Of a stretch of DNA of 64,000 bases, positions 41,691 through 51,746 are shown in pieces; positions within the stretch are counted from its first letter, which is position 1; each line of letters begins with the position of its first letter. Made by a program: the position numbers and the translations under genes. Where the stretch lies: assembly GCF_900174485.1 (NCBI RefSeq), contig NZ_LT837803.1, positions 2,743,305 through 2,807,304 on the forward strand, written 5' to 3'. Below the pieces are notes generated by a model that had not been told where the DNA came from, made no database searches, and saw only the letters and a program-made list of their open reading frames with translations. The stretch is from Sterolibacterium denitrificans (GTDB lineage Bacteria > Pseudomonadota > Gammaproteobacteria > Burkholderiales > Rhodocyclaceae).

Positions 41691-44600
41691 ATGCCTGCAC
41701 CAAAATTCATCCACCTGCGCCTGCACAGCGAGTACTCGATCACCGATGGCATCGTGCGCCTGGATGCCGCAGTCGCCCGAGCGGTGGCCGACGGCATGCC
41801 GGCACTGGCGCTGACCGACCTTGCCAATCTGTTCGGCATGGTGAAGTTCTACAGCGGGGCACGCAGTGCCGGACTGCAACCCATCATCGGCTGCGACGCC
41901 TGGATCGCCGACGACTCGCCAGACCGCCGCGACGGCAGTCGCGACGCCGGCTGCCGCCTGCTGCTGCTGGTGAAGGATCGGGCCGGCTACCTGCGCCTGT
42001 GCGAATTGTTGAGCAATGCCTACCTCGCCGCGCGGCGGCGTGGCCGCGCGGAGATAACGCGTGCAGCCCTTGCCCAGGGCGACAATGCCGGATTGATCGC
42101 GCTGTCCGGCGCGCATTTCGGCGATGTCGGCCAGTTGCTGCTGGCCGGCAAGAGCGCGCAGGCCGAGCAGCAGGCGCGCGCCTGGGCAACCCTGTTTCCC
42201 GGCAGCTTCTATCTCGAAATACAGCGTTGCGGCCAACCGCAGGCTGAAATGCTGATCACGCAGACCGCGGCGCTGGCCGGGCGCCTCGGCCTGCCGCTGG
42301 TGGCCACGCATCCCATCCAGTTCATGGCGCCCGACGATTTCAAGGCGCACGAAGCCCGCGTCTGCATCGCCGAAGGCTATGTGCTGGCCGACAAGCGGCG
42401 GCCGCAAAACTTCACCGAACAGCAGTACTTCAAGTCGCAAGCCGAAATGGCCGAGCTGTTTGCCGACCTGCCCGACGCCCTGGAAAACACGGTGGAAATT
42501 GCCCGCCGCTGCAACCTCAGCGTCGAACTGGGCAAGAGCCGCTTGCCGCAATTTCCGATTCCGGATGGCTTGAGCGACGATGCCTATCTCGATCAGCAGG
42601 CGCACGAAGGTCTGGAGCACCGCCTGGCCCAGTTGTATCCCGATGCGGCCGTGCGCGACGAAAAACGTCCGGAATACCTCGAACGCCTGGCCTTCGAAAT
42701 CAACACCATCCAGCAGATGGGCTTTCCCGGCTACTTCCTGATCGTTGCCGACTTCATCAACTGGGCCAAGCAGAACGGCGTGCCGGTCGGGCCGGGGCGC
42801 GGCTCGGGAGCTGGCTCGCTGGTGGCCTACGCAATGGGCATTACCGATCTCGATCCACTGGCCTACGACCTGCTGTTCGAACGCTTCCTGAACCCGGAGC
42901 GCGTCTCGATGCCCGACTTCGACATCGACTTCTGCCAGGACGGCCGCGACCGGGTGATCGACTACGTCAAGGGCAAATACGGCGCCCACGCCGTCTCGCA
43001 GATCGCCACCTTCGGCACCATGGCGACCAAGGCGGTGATCCGCGACGTCGGCCGGGTGCTCGACCTGCCGTTCAACTTCGTCGATCAGTTCGCCAAACTA
43101 ATTCCCAACGAACTCGGCATCTCGCTGGCTGAAGCACGCGAGAAGGAACCGGCCATCAACGATCGCATCGAGCAGGAAGAAGAAATCCGCGAGCTGTGGG
43201 ACCTGGCCGAGCGCCTCGAGGGGCTGACGCGCAACATCGGCATGCATGCCGGCGGCGTGCTGATCGCGCCGGGCAAGCTCACCGATTTCTGCCCGCTGTA
43301 TTCGGCGCAGGGCGAGGTCGATGGCCAGGCGCAGGGCGTGGTCAGCCAGTTCGACAAGGATGATGTCGAAAAGGTGGGGCTGGTCAAGTTCGACTTCCTC
43401 GGCCTGCGCACGCTGACCATCCTCGACGAAGCCGTGCGCTGGGTGCGCCAGCTCGATCCGGCGCTGAAGGATTTTCGCCTCGAAGACATCCCGCTCGACG
43501 ACCAGGCGACCTATGCGCTGTTCGCCGCCGGCAATACCACGGCGGTGTTCCAGTCGGAATCGCGCTCGGCCAAGGATCTGGAAAAACGCCTCAAGGGCGA
43601 CACTTTCGAGGACATCATCGCCCTGATGGCGCTCAACCGGCCGGGCCCGCTGGGGTCGGGCATGGTGGACGACTTCATCAACCGCAAGCACGGCCGCGCC
43701 AAGGCCGAGTATTTCCATCCCGACCTGGAGCCGGTGCTCAAGCCGACCTATGGCGTCATCGTCTACCAGGAACAGGTGATGCTGGTGGCCCAGGTGCTGG
43801 CCGGCTACACGCTGGGCGGCGCCGACATGCTGCGCCGCGCGATGGGCAAGAAGAAACCCGAGGAAATGGCCCAGCAGCGCGCCATCTTCACCGAAGGCGC
43901 GGCCAGGCGCGAGGTCGATGCGGCGCTGGCCACCCAGTTGTTCGACCTGATGGAAAAGTTCGCCGAGTACGGTTTCAACAAGTCGCACTCGGCGGCCTAT
44001 GCACTGGTGGCCTTCCAGACCGCCTGGCTCAAGCATTACCATTGCGCGGCCTTCATGGCGGCGACGATGTCCTCGGAAATGGCCGACACCGACAAGGTGC
44101 AACTGTTCTACCAGGACAGCCTGGCCAACGATCTGCGCTTCCTGCCGCCCGACATCAATACCGGCGGCATCCGCTTCGAGCCGGTGGATGCCCGGACCAT
44201 CCGCTATGGCCTGGGCGCCATCAAGGGCACGGGCGAGACCGCGCTGAGTGCCATCCTGCGCGCCCGCGAAACCGGCCCATTCACGGATCTGTTCGATTTC
44301 TGCCGGCGCATCGACAAGCGCGTGGTGAATCGCCGCGTCATCGAGGCATTGATTCGCGCGGGAGCCTTCGATGCGCTGGATGCCGAACACGCAGCAGATG
44401 CCTCATCCCGCGCCCATCGCGCGCGCCTGCTGGCCTCCGTCGGCGTGGCGCTGGAAGCCGCCGAGCAGGCCGAGCGCCACGCCCTGCAGGACAACCTATT
44501 CGGTGACGACAGCCACGCCGGCGCCGACCATCCGCACTATGTCGAAACGCCGCACTGGAGCGAGCGCGAACATTTACTCAACGAAAAACAGGCGCTCGGA

Positions 44601-45191
44601 TTTTTCATCTCCGGCCATCCCTACAATGCCTATCGCGCCGAGCTGGCGCCCTTCGTGCGCAAGCCGCTCGCGCAGATCGAACCGCAACGCGACCCGCTGC
44701 TGCTGGCCGGCATCGTCGTCTCGACGCGCACGCAGATGACCCGGCGCGGCAAGATGGCCATCGTCATGATCGACGATGCCAGCGCCCAACTGGAAGTCAC
44801 CGTATTCAACGAACGCTTCGAGGCCGAACGCAACAAGATCGTGGTGGATGAGCTGCTGCTGGTCGAGGGCAAGGTGATGCGCGACGACTTCAGCGGTGGC
44901 CTGCGCGTGGTTGCCGACAAGCTGCTCACGCTGGGCGAGGCGCGCGGCCGTTTCGCCAGGATGCTGCAACTATCGCTGAACGGCAACTCGAATGCCGAAC
45001 GGTTGCGCAGCCTGCTCGCGCCCTATCGCGCCGGCAGCAATGCCTGTCCGGTGCGGCTGGCCTATCGCAACGGCGATGCCGAAGTGCAACTGAGGCTCTC
45101 CGACGCCTGGCAGGTGCGGCTGGAGGATGAGCTGCTCGCCAACCTGCACGACTGGCTGACGCCGGCGAATGTCAAGGTGGTGTATGGCTAG
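41691..45191 (+). CDS. dnaE: DNA polymerase III alpha subunit
   Basis: The 1166-residue replicative polymerase has the N-terminal PHP domain (FIHLRLHSEYSITDG onward), the palm with the catalytic acidic pair in MPDFDIDFCQDGRD, the fingers, the GPGRGSGAGSLVAYAMGI block, a helix-hairpin-helix region near 840 and an OB fold at about 990-1070 (LLLAGIVVSTRTQMTRRGK region). Length and order match E. coli DnaE. It is a single intact frame. Confidence 0.97.
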   Translation: MPAPKFIHLRLHSEYSITDGIVRLDAAVARAVADGMPALALTDLANLFGMVKFYSGARSAGLQPIIGCDAWIADDSPDRRDGSRDAGCRLLLLVKDRAGYLRLCELLSNAYLAARRRGRAEITRAALAQGDNAGLIALSGAHFGDVGQLLLAGKSAQAEQQARAWATLFPGSFYLEIQRCGQPQAEMLITQTAALAGRLGLPLVATHPIQFMAPDDFKAHEARVCIAEGYVLADKRRPQNFTEQQYFKSQAEMAELFADLPDALENTVEIARRCNLSVELGKSRLPQFPIPDGLSDDAYLDQQAHEGLEHRLAQLYPDAAVRDEKRPEYLERLAFEINTIQQMGFPGYFLIVADFINWAKQNGVPVGPGRGSGAGSLVAYAMGITDLDPLAYDLLFERFLNPERVSMPDFDIDFCQDGRDRVIDYVKGKYGAHAVSQIATFGTMATKAVIRDVGRVLDLPFNFVDQFAKLIPNELGISLAEAREKEPAINDRIEQEEEIRELWDLAERLEGLTRNIGMHAGGVLIAPGKLTDFCPLYSAQGEVDGQAQGVVSQFDKDDVEKVGLVKFDFLGLRTLTILDEAVRWVRQLDPALKDFRLEDIPLDDQATYALFAAGNTTAVFQSESRSAKDLEKRLKGDTFEDIIALMALNRPGPLGSGMVDDFINRKHGRAKAEYFHPDLEPVLKPTYGVIVYQEQVMLVAQVLAGYTLGGADMLRRAMGKKKPEEMAQQRAIFTEGAARREVDAALATQLFDLMEKFAEYGFNKSHSAAYALVAFQTAWLKHYHCAAFMAATMSSEMADTDKVQLFYQDSLANDLRFLPPDINTGGIRFEPVDARTIRYGLGAIKGTGETALSAILRARETGPFTDLFDFCRRIDKRVVNRRVIEALIRAGAFDALDAEHAADASSRAHRARLLASVGVALEAAEQAERHALQDNLFGDDSHAGADHPHYVETPHWSEREHLLNEKQALGFFISGHPYNAYRAELAPFVRKPLAQIEPQRDPLLLAGIVVSTRTQMTRRGKMAIVMIDDASAQLEVTVFNERFEAERNKIVVDELLLVEGKVMRDDFSGGLRVVADKLLTLGEARGRFARMLQLSLNGNSNAERLRSLLAPYRAGSNACPVRLAYRNGDAEVQLRLSDAWQVRLEDELLANLHDWLTPANVKVVYG

Positions 45192-45200
45192 GGTCAGCGG

Positions 45201-46052
45201 CTAGCCGTAGCTGTAGAACCCCTGCCCGGTTTTGCGCCCCAGATAGCCGGCTTCCACCATCTCGCGCAGCAGCGGCGCCGGGCGGTATTTCGAATCGTTG
45301 AACTGGCCGTAGAACACTTCCATCACCGCCAGCAGCACGTCCAGCCCGACCATGTCGGCCAGGGCCAGCGGGCCGATCGGATGATTGCAGCCCAGCTTCA
45401 TGCCGTTGTCGATGTCCTCTGCCGTCGCCAGTCCCTCGGCCAGGGCGAAGATCGCCTCGTTGATCATCGGACAGAGGATGCGGTTGACCGCGAAGCCCGG
45501 GCTGTTCTTCACGCTGATCGGCGTCTTGCCCAGACGCTGCGCCAGCGCCATCACCGCGGCGTGCGTCGCATCGCTGGTCTGCAGGCCGCGGATCACTTCG
45601 ACCAGCGCCATCACCGGCACGGGATTGAAGAAGTGCATGCCGACGAAGCGCTCGCTGCGCTGCACGGCGGCGGCCAGGCGGGTGATCGAAATCGACGAGG
45701 TATTGCTGGCCAGTATGGCATCCGCCTTCAGTTGCGTTTCCACTTCCTTGAGCAGGCGCAGCTTGAGATCGAGATTCTCCGTCGCCGCCTCGATGACCAG
45801 ATCGCAAGTCGCCAGATCGCCTTGCTGCGTGCTGCCCTGGATGCGCGCCAGCGCGGCATCCTTGTCGGCCGCGCTCATCTTTTCCTTCTTGACGACGCGC
45901 TCCAGGCTGCCGGCAATCGCCGCCAGGCCGCGCTGCACCGCCTCGTCCCGCACATCCAGCATGACCACGTCGATGCCTGCCACCGCGCACGCCTGCGCAA
46001 TGCCGTTGCCCATGGTGCCGGCGCCGATCACGCCCACTTTGTCGATGTTCAT
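45201..46052 (-). CDS. 3-hydroxyacyl-CoA dehydrogenase (3-hydroxybutyryl-CoA type)
   Basis: The NAD-dependent enzyme oxidises 3-hydroxyacyl-CoA in beta-oxidation or related CoA pathways. The 283-residue protein is a stand-alone dehydrogenase: Rossmann loop GVIGAGTMGNGIAQACA, the SNTSSISIT segment, the catalytic His-Glu in GMHFFNPVPVMALVEVI and the C-terminal dimer domain with GPLALADMVGLD. The size fits the single-domain-pair Hbd/PaaH group. GGGAG lies seven bases before the ATG at 46052. It is convergent with dnaE, 9 bases apart. Confidence 0.94.
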   Translation of the reverse strand: MNIDKVGVIGAGTMGNGIAQACAVAGIDVVMLDVRDEAVQRGLAAIAGSLERVVKKEKMSAADKDAALARIQGSTQQGDLATCDLVIEAATENLDLKLRLLKEVETQLKADAILASNTSSISITRLAAAVQRSERFVGMHFFNPVPVMALVEVIRGLQTSDATHAAVMALAQRLGKTPISVKNSPGFAVNRILCPMINEAIFALAEGLATAEDIDNGMKLGCNHPIGPLALADMVGLDVLLAVMEVFYGQFNDSKYRPAPLLREMVEAGYLGRKTGQGFYSYG

Positions 46053-46274
46053 CTCATGCTCCCTCTGTTGCCTTCTGTTGCCGGCCAATTTGCCAATCCG
46101 GAAAAGCCGGACAAGCTACCCGAGGCCATCGGCAGAGTCAATGATGAATGCCGATCAATGGCCCTGGCACCTTTCCCTCGCCTCCTGATCCGGTACACGG
46201 CAGCGCTGTCACATCGATGCAACATTGCATGGCCAAAATGCAACTGCATTTCACAACCTCAACAGGAGATACAC

Positions 46275-47348
46275 ATGCAGAAGCAACTGATTACCCTGGC
46301 CATCAGCGGATTGATAGCCACCGGCGCCCAAGCCCAATCCAATGTCACCGTGTACGGTGTTGCCGACCTGTCGTTCGACAGCGTCTCGACGTCCGGCGGA
46401 ACGCTCCCTGGCAGCCGAACCGGCAACTACACGCGCGTCTCCAGCAACAGTTCCTACCTCGGCTTCAAGGGCAGCGAAGACCTGGGCAACGGCTTGCGCG
46501 CCTTGTTTCAGTTCGAGTCCTCCGTCAATGTCGATACGAATACGGCTGGCTCCAGCCTGCTTGGCGCTGCGCGCGATTCCTACGTCGGCCTCGAAACCGC
46601 CAGCCTCGGGACGCTGAAGCTTGGCACACTGAGCACGCCAACCCGCTCCCTGGGCACGGCCATCGACGTGAATGCCGGCGCTACCAGCATCGGCGCCAAC
46701 AGCGGCCTGATCAACAACCTGGGCTTCGACTCCCGGCAAGCCAACACGATCCGCTACGACACGCCTGTCCTGGCCGGCTTCAGCGCGGCCTTCGCCTACA
46801 TCGCGGGAGAAAACAAGACGACGGATGGCGCCGCTACCCCGGCCAACCGCTCGGCCTGGGACCTGGGGATGAACTACAAGGCAGGGCCATGGATGGCCGG
46901 CCTGACCCACGTCCAGAAAAAGGAAGGCGACGCTGCAGACACCAGGTTCAGGAACAGCCGGATTGCGACCGCCTATGACTTCGGCACCGGCAGTATTCGC
47001 GTGCTATGGAACCAGGATCGGGATGAGTCGCTCGGCGCGAGCACCCGGCAGACCGTCTGGGGCCTGGGCGGGACGTTCAATGCCACGCCGAACGGCAAAC
47101 TCATCGCCCAGTACTACAGGGCAAACGATCGCTCGGGCAACGCAACGAGCGATGAAGGCGCCCGCCTGTTCGAACTCGGCTACGAACACAGCCTCTCCAA
47201 GCGCACCATGCTGAAGCTGATCTACGCCCGCATCGACAACGACGGCAACGCTACCTTCAACTTCGGCAGTAACGGCGTGCGCAACGTCACGGGCCAGCCC
47301 GGCGTCGATCCACGCGGCTTGCAGATCGGCGTGCGTCACAGCTTCTGA
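46275..47348 (+). CDS. Gram-negative porin
   Basis: The 357-residue precursor has a signal peptide (1-20, ending AQA before QSNVTVYG), a start typical of betaproteobacterial general porins (VTVYGVADLSF), the loop segment with ELGNGL-like EDLGNGLRALFQFES, the eyelet-type region around GTLSTPTRSLGT, and the terminal Phe (GVRHSF) needed for outer-membrane assembly. It should form a 16-strand trimer for small solutes. AGGAGA precedes the ATG. It has its own 222-base upstream region. Confidence 0.94.
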   Translation: MQKQLITLAISGLIATGAQAQSNVTVYGVADLSFDSVSTSGGTLPGSRTGNYTRVSSNSSYLGFKGSEDLGNGLRALFQFESSVNVDTNTAGSSLLGAARDSYVGLETASLGTLKLGTLSTPTRSLGTAIDVNAGATSIGANSGLINNLGFDSRQANTIRYDTPVLAGFSAAFAYIAGENKTTDGAATPANRSAWDLGMNYKAGPWMAGLTHVQKKEGDAADTRFRNSRIATAYDFGTGSIRVLWNQDRDESLGASTRQTVWGLGGTFNATPNGKLIAQYYRANDRSGNATSDEGARLFELGYEHSLSKRTMLKLIYARIDNDGNATFNFGSNGVRNVTGQPGVDPRGLQIGVRHSF

Positions 47349-47355
47349 AACGCCT

Positions 47356-47376
47356 GCTTGCGCATCCCGCGCAAGC
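47356..47376. terminator. Hairpin between porin and hrpA
   Basis: GCTTGCGC (47356-47363) and GCGCAAGC (47369-47376) form a perfect 8-bp stem with a five-base loop in the 40-base gap between convergent genes. No T-run follows. Confidence 0.45.
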
Positions 47377-47388
47377 GGTATGCCGGAT

Positions 47389-50300
47389 TCAGCGCGGCCG
47401 GACTTCCCAGGATTTTTGCAAACGCTTTACCGATACCGGGGATGGCGTGCGCAATTCCTGGGCGAAGAGCGCGATGCGCAACTCCTCGAGCAACCAGCGG
47501 AATTCCTCGAAGAAGGGATCGGGCAGACCGGCAGCGGCCTTGAGATGCATCTGGCGCTCGCGCTCCCAGGGCTTGGCCAGGGCCTGCCAGTCGTTCATCA
47601 GGCGCGCATCGCGGGCCGGGTCGTTGCGCAGTTTGTCCAAGCGCAGCGCCGCGCCCTTGAGATAGCGCGGATACTGCTGCAAGCGCTCGAACGCCGTGTC
47701 GCTGATGAAGTTGCGCCCCATCAGCGCCGCGCACTGGGCCTGGATGTCCGCCACCACGGCCGGATAGGCCTTGGCCAGCCCCGCCAGTTTCTTCTGCAAG
47801 CCGGCGTACTCCTGGATGATGCCGCCCACCAGGCGCAGCACTTCCTGGGCAATCAGCCCCAGGCGTGGCTTGCCTGCCTTGAGCCGCGCCTCGAATTCGC
47901 TCGCCTGCGCGGGCCAGGGTTCGGCGAGAAAGCTGCGCTCCAGCGCCACACCGAGAATCTGCGCCCGCAGCGCCTCGGCATCGAGCAGTGCCATGCACTG
48001 CAAGGCCAGATCGCGAAAGGCCGGACTGCCGAACAGGGTTTTCTCCAGTTGCTTCAGTTGCTCGCGGGCGTTCAGCATGAACAGGCGGGCGAGTCCGCCA
48101 CGATGCTGCCGGCGCGCTTTCTCCGGCGTATCGAAGACGCGCAGGGCGACGCTGCTTTCCTCATCCACCAGCGCCGGGAAACCCACCACCTTGCGTCCGC
48201 CGACGACGACTTCCAGCAGTTCGGGCAACTCGCCGAAACTCCAGGTGGTCAGGCCGACGTGTTCACTGGCCTCACTGGCTTCATTGACTTCACTGATTTC
48301 ACCGGCTTCACCGGCGCGTACGCTTTCGCTCTCGCCCGCCCTGGCTGCCGGCCGGCTCGCCGCCGCAAAGCTCCGCTCGACGCGGGCGCCATGCTGCGCG
48401 CGCAACTCCGCCAGCGAGCGCGACAACGCCAGGGTGGCGCCATGCTCGTCCTGCAGACGGAAATTCATCAGCAGATGGGCGCGCAGTTCACCGACGCGGA
48501 AGGCGTCGAGCGGCAGTTTCATCGCCAGTTTTTCTTCCACCGCCCGCGTCAGCGCGCGCAGCAGCGGCTCGTCCAGATCATGCTCGGCGGCGCAAAACCC
48601 GGCGGCAAAACCATCCAGCGGCTGCAGGCGATGGCGATATTTCTGCGGCAGCGTTTTCAGCAGGGCGCGGATTTTTTCCTCCCGCAGGCCGGGCACCAGC
48701 CATTCGCAGCGCGTGGCCGGCACCTGGTTGAGCTGGGCCAGCGGAACGACCAGGGTCACGCCATCATCCGCCGCGCCCGGATCGTGGTGATACGTCAGCC
48801 GCAACTGGCGGCCATGACAGGGCAGATGCGGCGGAAATGCCTCGGTGGTGATGCCGGCCGCCTCGTGACGCATCAACTGCTCGCGCTCCAGATGCAACAG
48901 GCGCGGCTGCGCGGCTTCGGCCTGCTTGCGCCAGGCATCGAAAGCCGCCAGGGTGGTGATGTCGGCGGGCAGCAGACTGTCGTAGAACGCCTCGATCAGC
49001 GCTTCATCGACCAGCACGTCGGGGCGCCGCGACTTGTGTTCCAGCTTTTCTATCTCGGACACCAGCTTGCGGTTGTGCTGGAGAAACTTCGCCCGCCGCA
49101 CGAAATCCTCATGCACTTCGCCGCCGACCAGCGCATCGCGGATGAACAGCTCACGCGCCAGCTTCACCTCCGCCGCGCCCGCCTGCCCCGGGCGGCCAAA
49201 GCTCACTCGGCGCTTGGCATACAGCAGCAGTCCGTGCAGGGTGGCCCGCTCGAAGGCCACCACCTGGCCGGAGTTCTTCTCCCAATGCGGCGCATCGACG
49301 TGCTTGCGCAGCAGATGGCCGCCCACCTGCTCCAGCCACTCCGGCTCGATCTTCGCCACGCAACGGGCGAACAGGCGCGAGGTCTCGACCAGCTCGGCGG
49401 CGACGATCCAGCGGCCGGCCTTTTTAACCAGCGTCGAGCCGGGATGGATGAAGAATTTGATGCCGTGCGCGCCCAGGTAATGCCCGGCCTCTTCGCTTTT
49501 CAGGCCGAGGTTGCCGAGCAATCCCGTCAGCAACGCGCAGTGCAGCGCTTCGTAGCTGGCCGGCAACTGGTTCTCGCGCCAGCCGTGTTCCGCGCACAGG
49601 CTGTGCAACTGGCCGTGGATGTCGCGCCACTCGCGCAGGCGCAGCCAGGAAATGAAATTCTGCTTGCACCAGGCTTTCTGTTTCGACGAGGACTCATGTT
49701 TCCAAATTTCATCCGCCGCCTGCCAGAGCTTCAGCCAGGCCAGGAATTCCGAACGCTCGTCCTTCCAGCGCGCATGCGCCTGATCCGCTGCCCCCGCGCG
49801 ATCCGGCGGCCGCTCGCGCGGATCGGCGATCGACAGCGCGGCGGCGATCACCAGCACTTCCTGGAGCGCACCCAGCTCGCGGCCGGCGAGGATCATGCGG
49901 GCGATCTTCGGGTCCAGCGGCAGTTTGGCCAGCTCGCGGCCGACCCCGGTCAGTTCCCGCGCCTCATCGACCGCGCCCAGCTCGGCCAGCAGCTGGTAGC
50001 CATCGCTGATCATTTTCGGCAGCGGCGCCTGGAGAAAAGGAAACGCATCGACATCGCCCAGGTGCAGCGCCTTCATGCGCAGGATCACCCCGGCCAGCGA
50101 AGAGCGCAGGATTTCCGGATCGATATGCGCCGGACGACGCTGGAAATCCGCCTCGTCATACAGGCGGATGCAGATGCCGCTGGCCACCCGGCCGCAGCGT
50201 CCGGCGCGCTGACGGGCGGCAGCCTGGGAAATCGGCTCGACCAGCAACTGCTCGACCTTGTTGCGATGGCTGTAGCGCTTGACGCGCGCCAGTCCCGTAT

Positions 50301-51267
50301 CGACGACGTAGCGGATGCCCGGCACGGTCAGCGAAGTCTCGGCCACGTTGGTCGCCAGCACCACGCGGGACCCTTGCCCCTGGTGCGCGGCAAAGATGCG
50401 CGCCTGCTCCTGCGCCGACTGGCGGGCGAACAGCGGCAGGATTTCGCTGCTCATGCCGGCGGGCCGGCGCAGGCCGTGCTTGCGCAGCGCTTCCGCCGCC
50501 TCGCGGATCTCGCGCTCGCCGGGCAGGAACACCAGCACATCGCCCGGACCGGCGCGCTGCACTTCATCCACCGCATCGACGATGGCCTCATTCAGATCGC
50601 GCTCCTTCTGCGCGCCATCCGCGCCCAACACCGGCCGCCAGCGCACTTCGATGGGATGCAGGCGGCCGGAGACCTCGATCACCGGCGCCGGCCGGCCGTG
50701 GCCGGGCTGCGCGAAATGCTCGGCGAAACGCTGGGCATCGAGCGTGGCCGAAGTGATGATCACTTTCAACTCGGGCCGGCGCGGCAGCAACTGCTTGAGA
50801 TAGCCGAGCAGAAAGTCGATGTTGAGACTGCGTTCGTGCGCCTCGTCGATGATCAGCGTGTCGTACTGGCGCAGCAGCGGATCGCCCTGGGTTTCGGCCA
50901 GCAGGATGCCATCGGTCATCAGCTTGATGTAGGTGGCCGGCGTGACGCGATCGGTAAAGCGGATCTTGTAGCCGACGAAGCGCCCCAGCTCGGACTGCAG
51001 CTCCTGGGCGATGCGGGCGGCGGTGGCCCGCGCGGCGATGCGGCGCGGCTGGGTATGGCCGATCAGGCCATGGCTGCCGCGCCCCAGTTCCAGGCAGATC
51101 TTCGGCAGTTGCGTGGTTTTGCCCGAACCGGTCTCGCCGCAGACGACCACCACCTGATGTTCCGCGATTGCCCGCGCGATCTCCTCGCGTCGCTGATTGA
51201 CCGGCAGCAATTCGTCATAAACGATCGCTGGCCGAGCGGCCAGACGGGCGGCAGCGTCGAACTTCAC
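47389..51267 (-). CDS. hrpA: ATP-dependent RNA helicase HrpA
   Basis: The 1292-residue DEAH-box helicase has Walker A GETGSGKTTQLPK, DEAHERSLN, the SAT motif TSATLD and QRAGRCGR, followed by the HA2, OB and long C-terminal DUF3418 region, in standard order. In E. coli HrpA rescues collided ribosomes. Unlike E. coli, the C-terminal half carries a linker at about residues 978-1000 of tandem Glu tripeptides (GEA GEI SEV NEA SEA SEH), encoded by nine-base repeats. The GTG start overlaps the crcB stop (GTGA), so the two are coupled. Confidence 0.95.
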   Translation of the reverse strand: MKFDAAARLAARPAIVYDELLPVNQRREEIARAIAEHQVVVVCGETGSGKTTQLPKICLELGRGSHGLIGHTQPRRIAARATAARIAQELQSELGRFVGYKIRFTDRVTPATYIKLMTDGILLAETQGDPLLRQYDTLIIDEAHERSLNIDFLLGYLKQLLPRRPELKVIITSATLDAQRFAEHFAQPGHGRPAPVIEVSGRLHPIEVRWRPVLGADGAQKERDLNEAIVDAVDEVQRAGPGDVLVFLPGEREIREAAEALRKHGLRRPAGMSSEILPLFARQSAQEQARIFAAHQGQGSRVVLATNVAETSLTVPGIRYVVDTGLARVKRYSHRNKVEQLLVEPISQAAARQRAGRCGRVASGICIRLYDEADFQRRPAHIDPEILRSSLAGVILRMKALHLGDVDAFPFLQAPLPKMISDGYQLLAELGAVDEARELTGVGRELAKLPLDPKIARMILAGRELGALQEVLVIAAALSIADPRERPPDRAGAADQAHARWKDERSEFLAWLKLWQAADEIWKHESSSKQKAWCKQNFISWLRLREWRDIHGQLHSLCAEHGWRENQLPASYEALHCALLTGLLGNLGLKSEEAGHYLGAHGIKFFIHPGSTLVKKAGRWIVAAELVETSRLFARCVAKIEPEWLEQVGGHLLRKHVDAPHWEKNSGQVVAFERATLHGLLLYAKRRVSFGRPGQAGAAEVKLARELFIRDALVGGEVHEDFVRRAKFLQHNRKLVSEIEKLEHKSRRPDVLVDEALIEAFYDSLLPADITTLAAFDAWRKQAEAAQPRLLHLEREQLMRHEAAGITTEAFPPHLPCHGRQLRLTYHHDPGAADDGVTLVVPLAQLNQVPATRCEWLVPGLREEKIRALLKTLPQKYRHRLQPLDGFAAGFCAAEHDLDEPLLRALTRAVEEKLAMKLPLDAFRVGELRAHLLMNFRLQDEHGATLALSRSLAELRAQHGARVERSFAAASRPAARAGESESVRAGEAGEISEVNEASEASEHVGLTTWSFGELPELLEVVVGGRKVVGFPALVDEESSVALRVFDTPEKARRQHRGGLARLFMLNAREQLKQLEKTLFGSPAFRDLALQCMALLDAEALRAQILGVALERSFLAEPWPAQASEFEARLKAGKPRLGLIAQEVLRLVGGIIQEYAGLQKKLAGLAKAYPAVVADIQAQCAALMGRNFISDTAFERLQQYPRYLKGAALRLDKLRNDPARDARLMNDWQALAKPWERERQMHLKAAAGLPDPFFEEFRWLLEELRIALFAQELRTPSPVSVKRLQKSWEVRPR

Positions 51268-51647
51268 TTGGCGAGCTGGAGGACGGTGTAAATGCCGAGC
51301 CCGGTAAGCAGCAGCGAGCCGCCCAGATGCAGCACCGCCGCGCCGCAGGCCCAGGCGTACTCGGCACGCTGGATGAGGGCGACGACCTCGGCCGAAAACG
51401 TCGAAAACGTGGTCAGGCCACCGAGCAGCCCGGTGATGAAGAAGAGCTTGAGTTCCGGCGGCAGATCGGCCTGCAGATGAAACACCGTCACCGCCACGCC
51501 GACCAGATAGCCGCCGATCAGGTTGGCCGCCAGCGTCCCCAGCGGCAGCAGCGGGAAGACGGCATTCAAGGCCAGCCCCAGCCCCCAGCGCAACCAGGCG
51601 CCGATGGCCGAGCCCAGACCCACGGCAAGAAAGGATGAAAAATTCAT
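51264..51647 (-). CDS. crcB: Fluoride channel CrcB/Fluc
   Basis: The 127-residue protein forms a dual-topology dimer that lets fluoride out. It has four membrane segments and the signature GLLGGLTTFSTFSAEVV with the pore Thr/Ser residues, plus the early LGSAIGAWLRWGLG and the Asn in LAANLIGGYLVG. I looked for a fluoride riboswitch upstream and did not see one. It is the first gene of the crcB-hrpA pair and is divergent from glnS with 99 bases between. Confidence 0.95.
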   Translation of the reverse strand: MNFSSFLAVGLGSAIGAWLRWGLGLALNAVFPLLPLGTLAANLIGGYLVGVAVTVFHLQADLPPELKLFFITGLLGGLTTFSTFSAEVVALIQRAEYAWACGAAVLHLGGSLLLTGLGIYTVLQLAK

Positions 51648-51746
51648 CGGCGGGATTTTACTCCGCCGGCAGCAAGAAGGAGCTACCCAGCAACTCGCGT
51701 TTGCCCAGTAGAATCCGGGCTATTTCACGCATTTTGTCGAGTCGTC

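Noticed and set aside
47380-51291. A 1303-codon open frame on the plus strand opposite hrpA, and similar long frames opposite dnaE, ftsK and korA
   Set aside because: They are antisense to clear, motif-complete genes and arise because stop codons are rare in GC-rich DNA; their products are His/Arg/Gly-rich without any family pattern.
51648-51746. Fluoride riboswitch before crcB
   Set aside because: The crcB upstream region lacks the conserved motif and pseudoknot pattern of that riboswitch.
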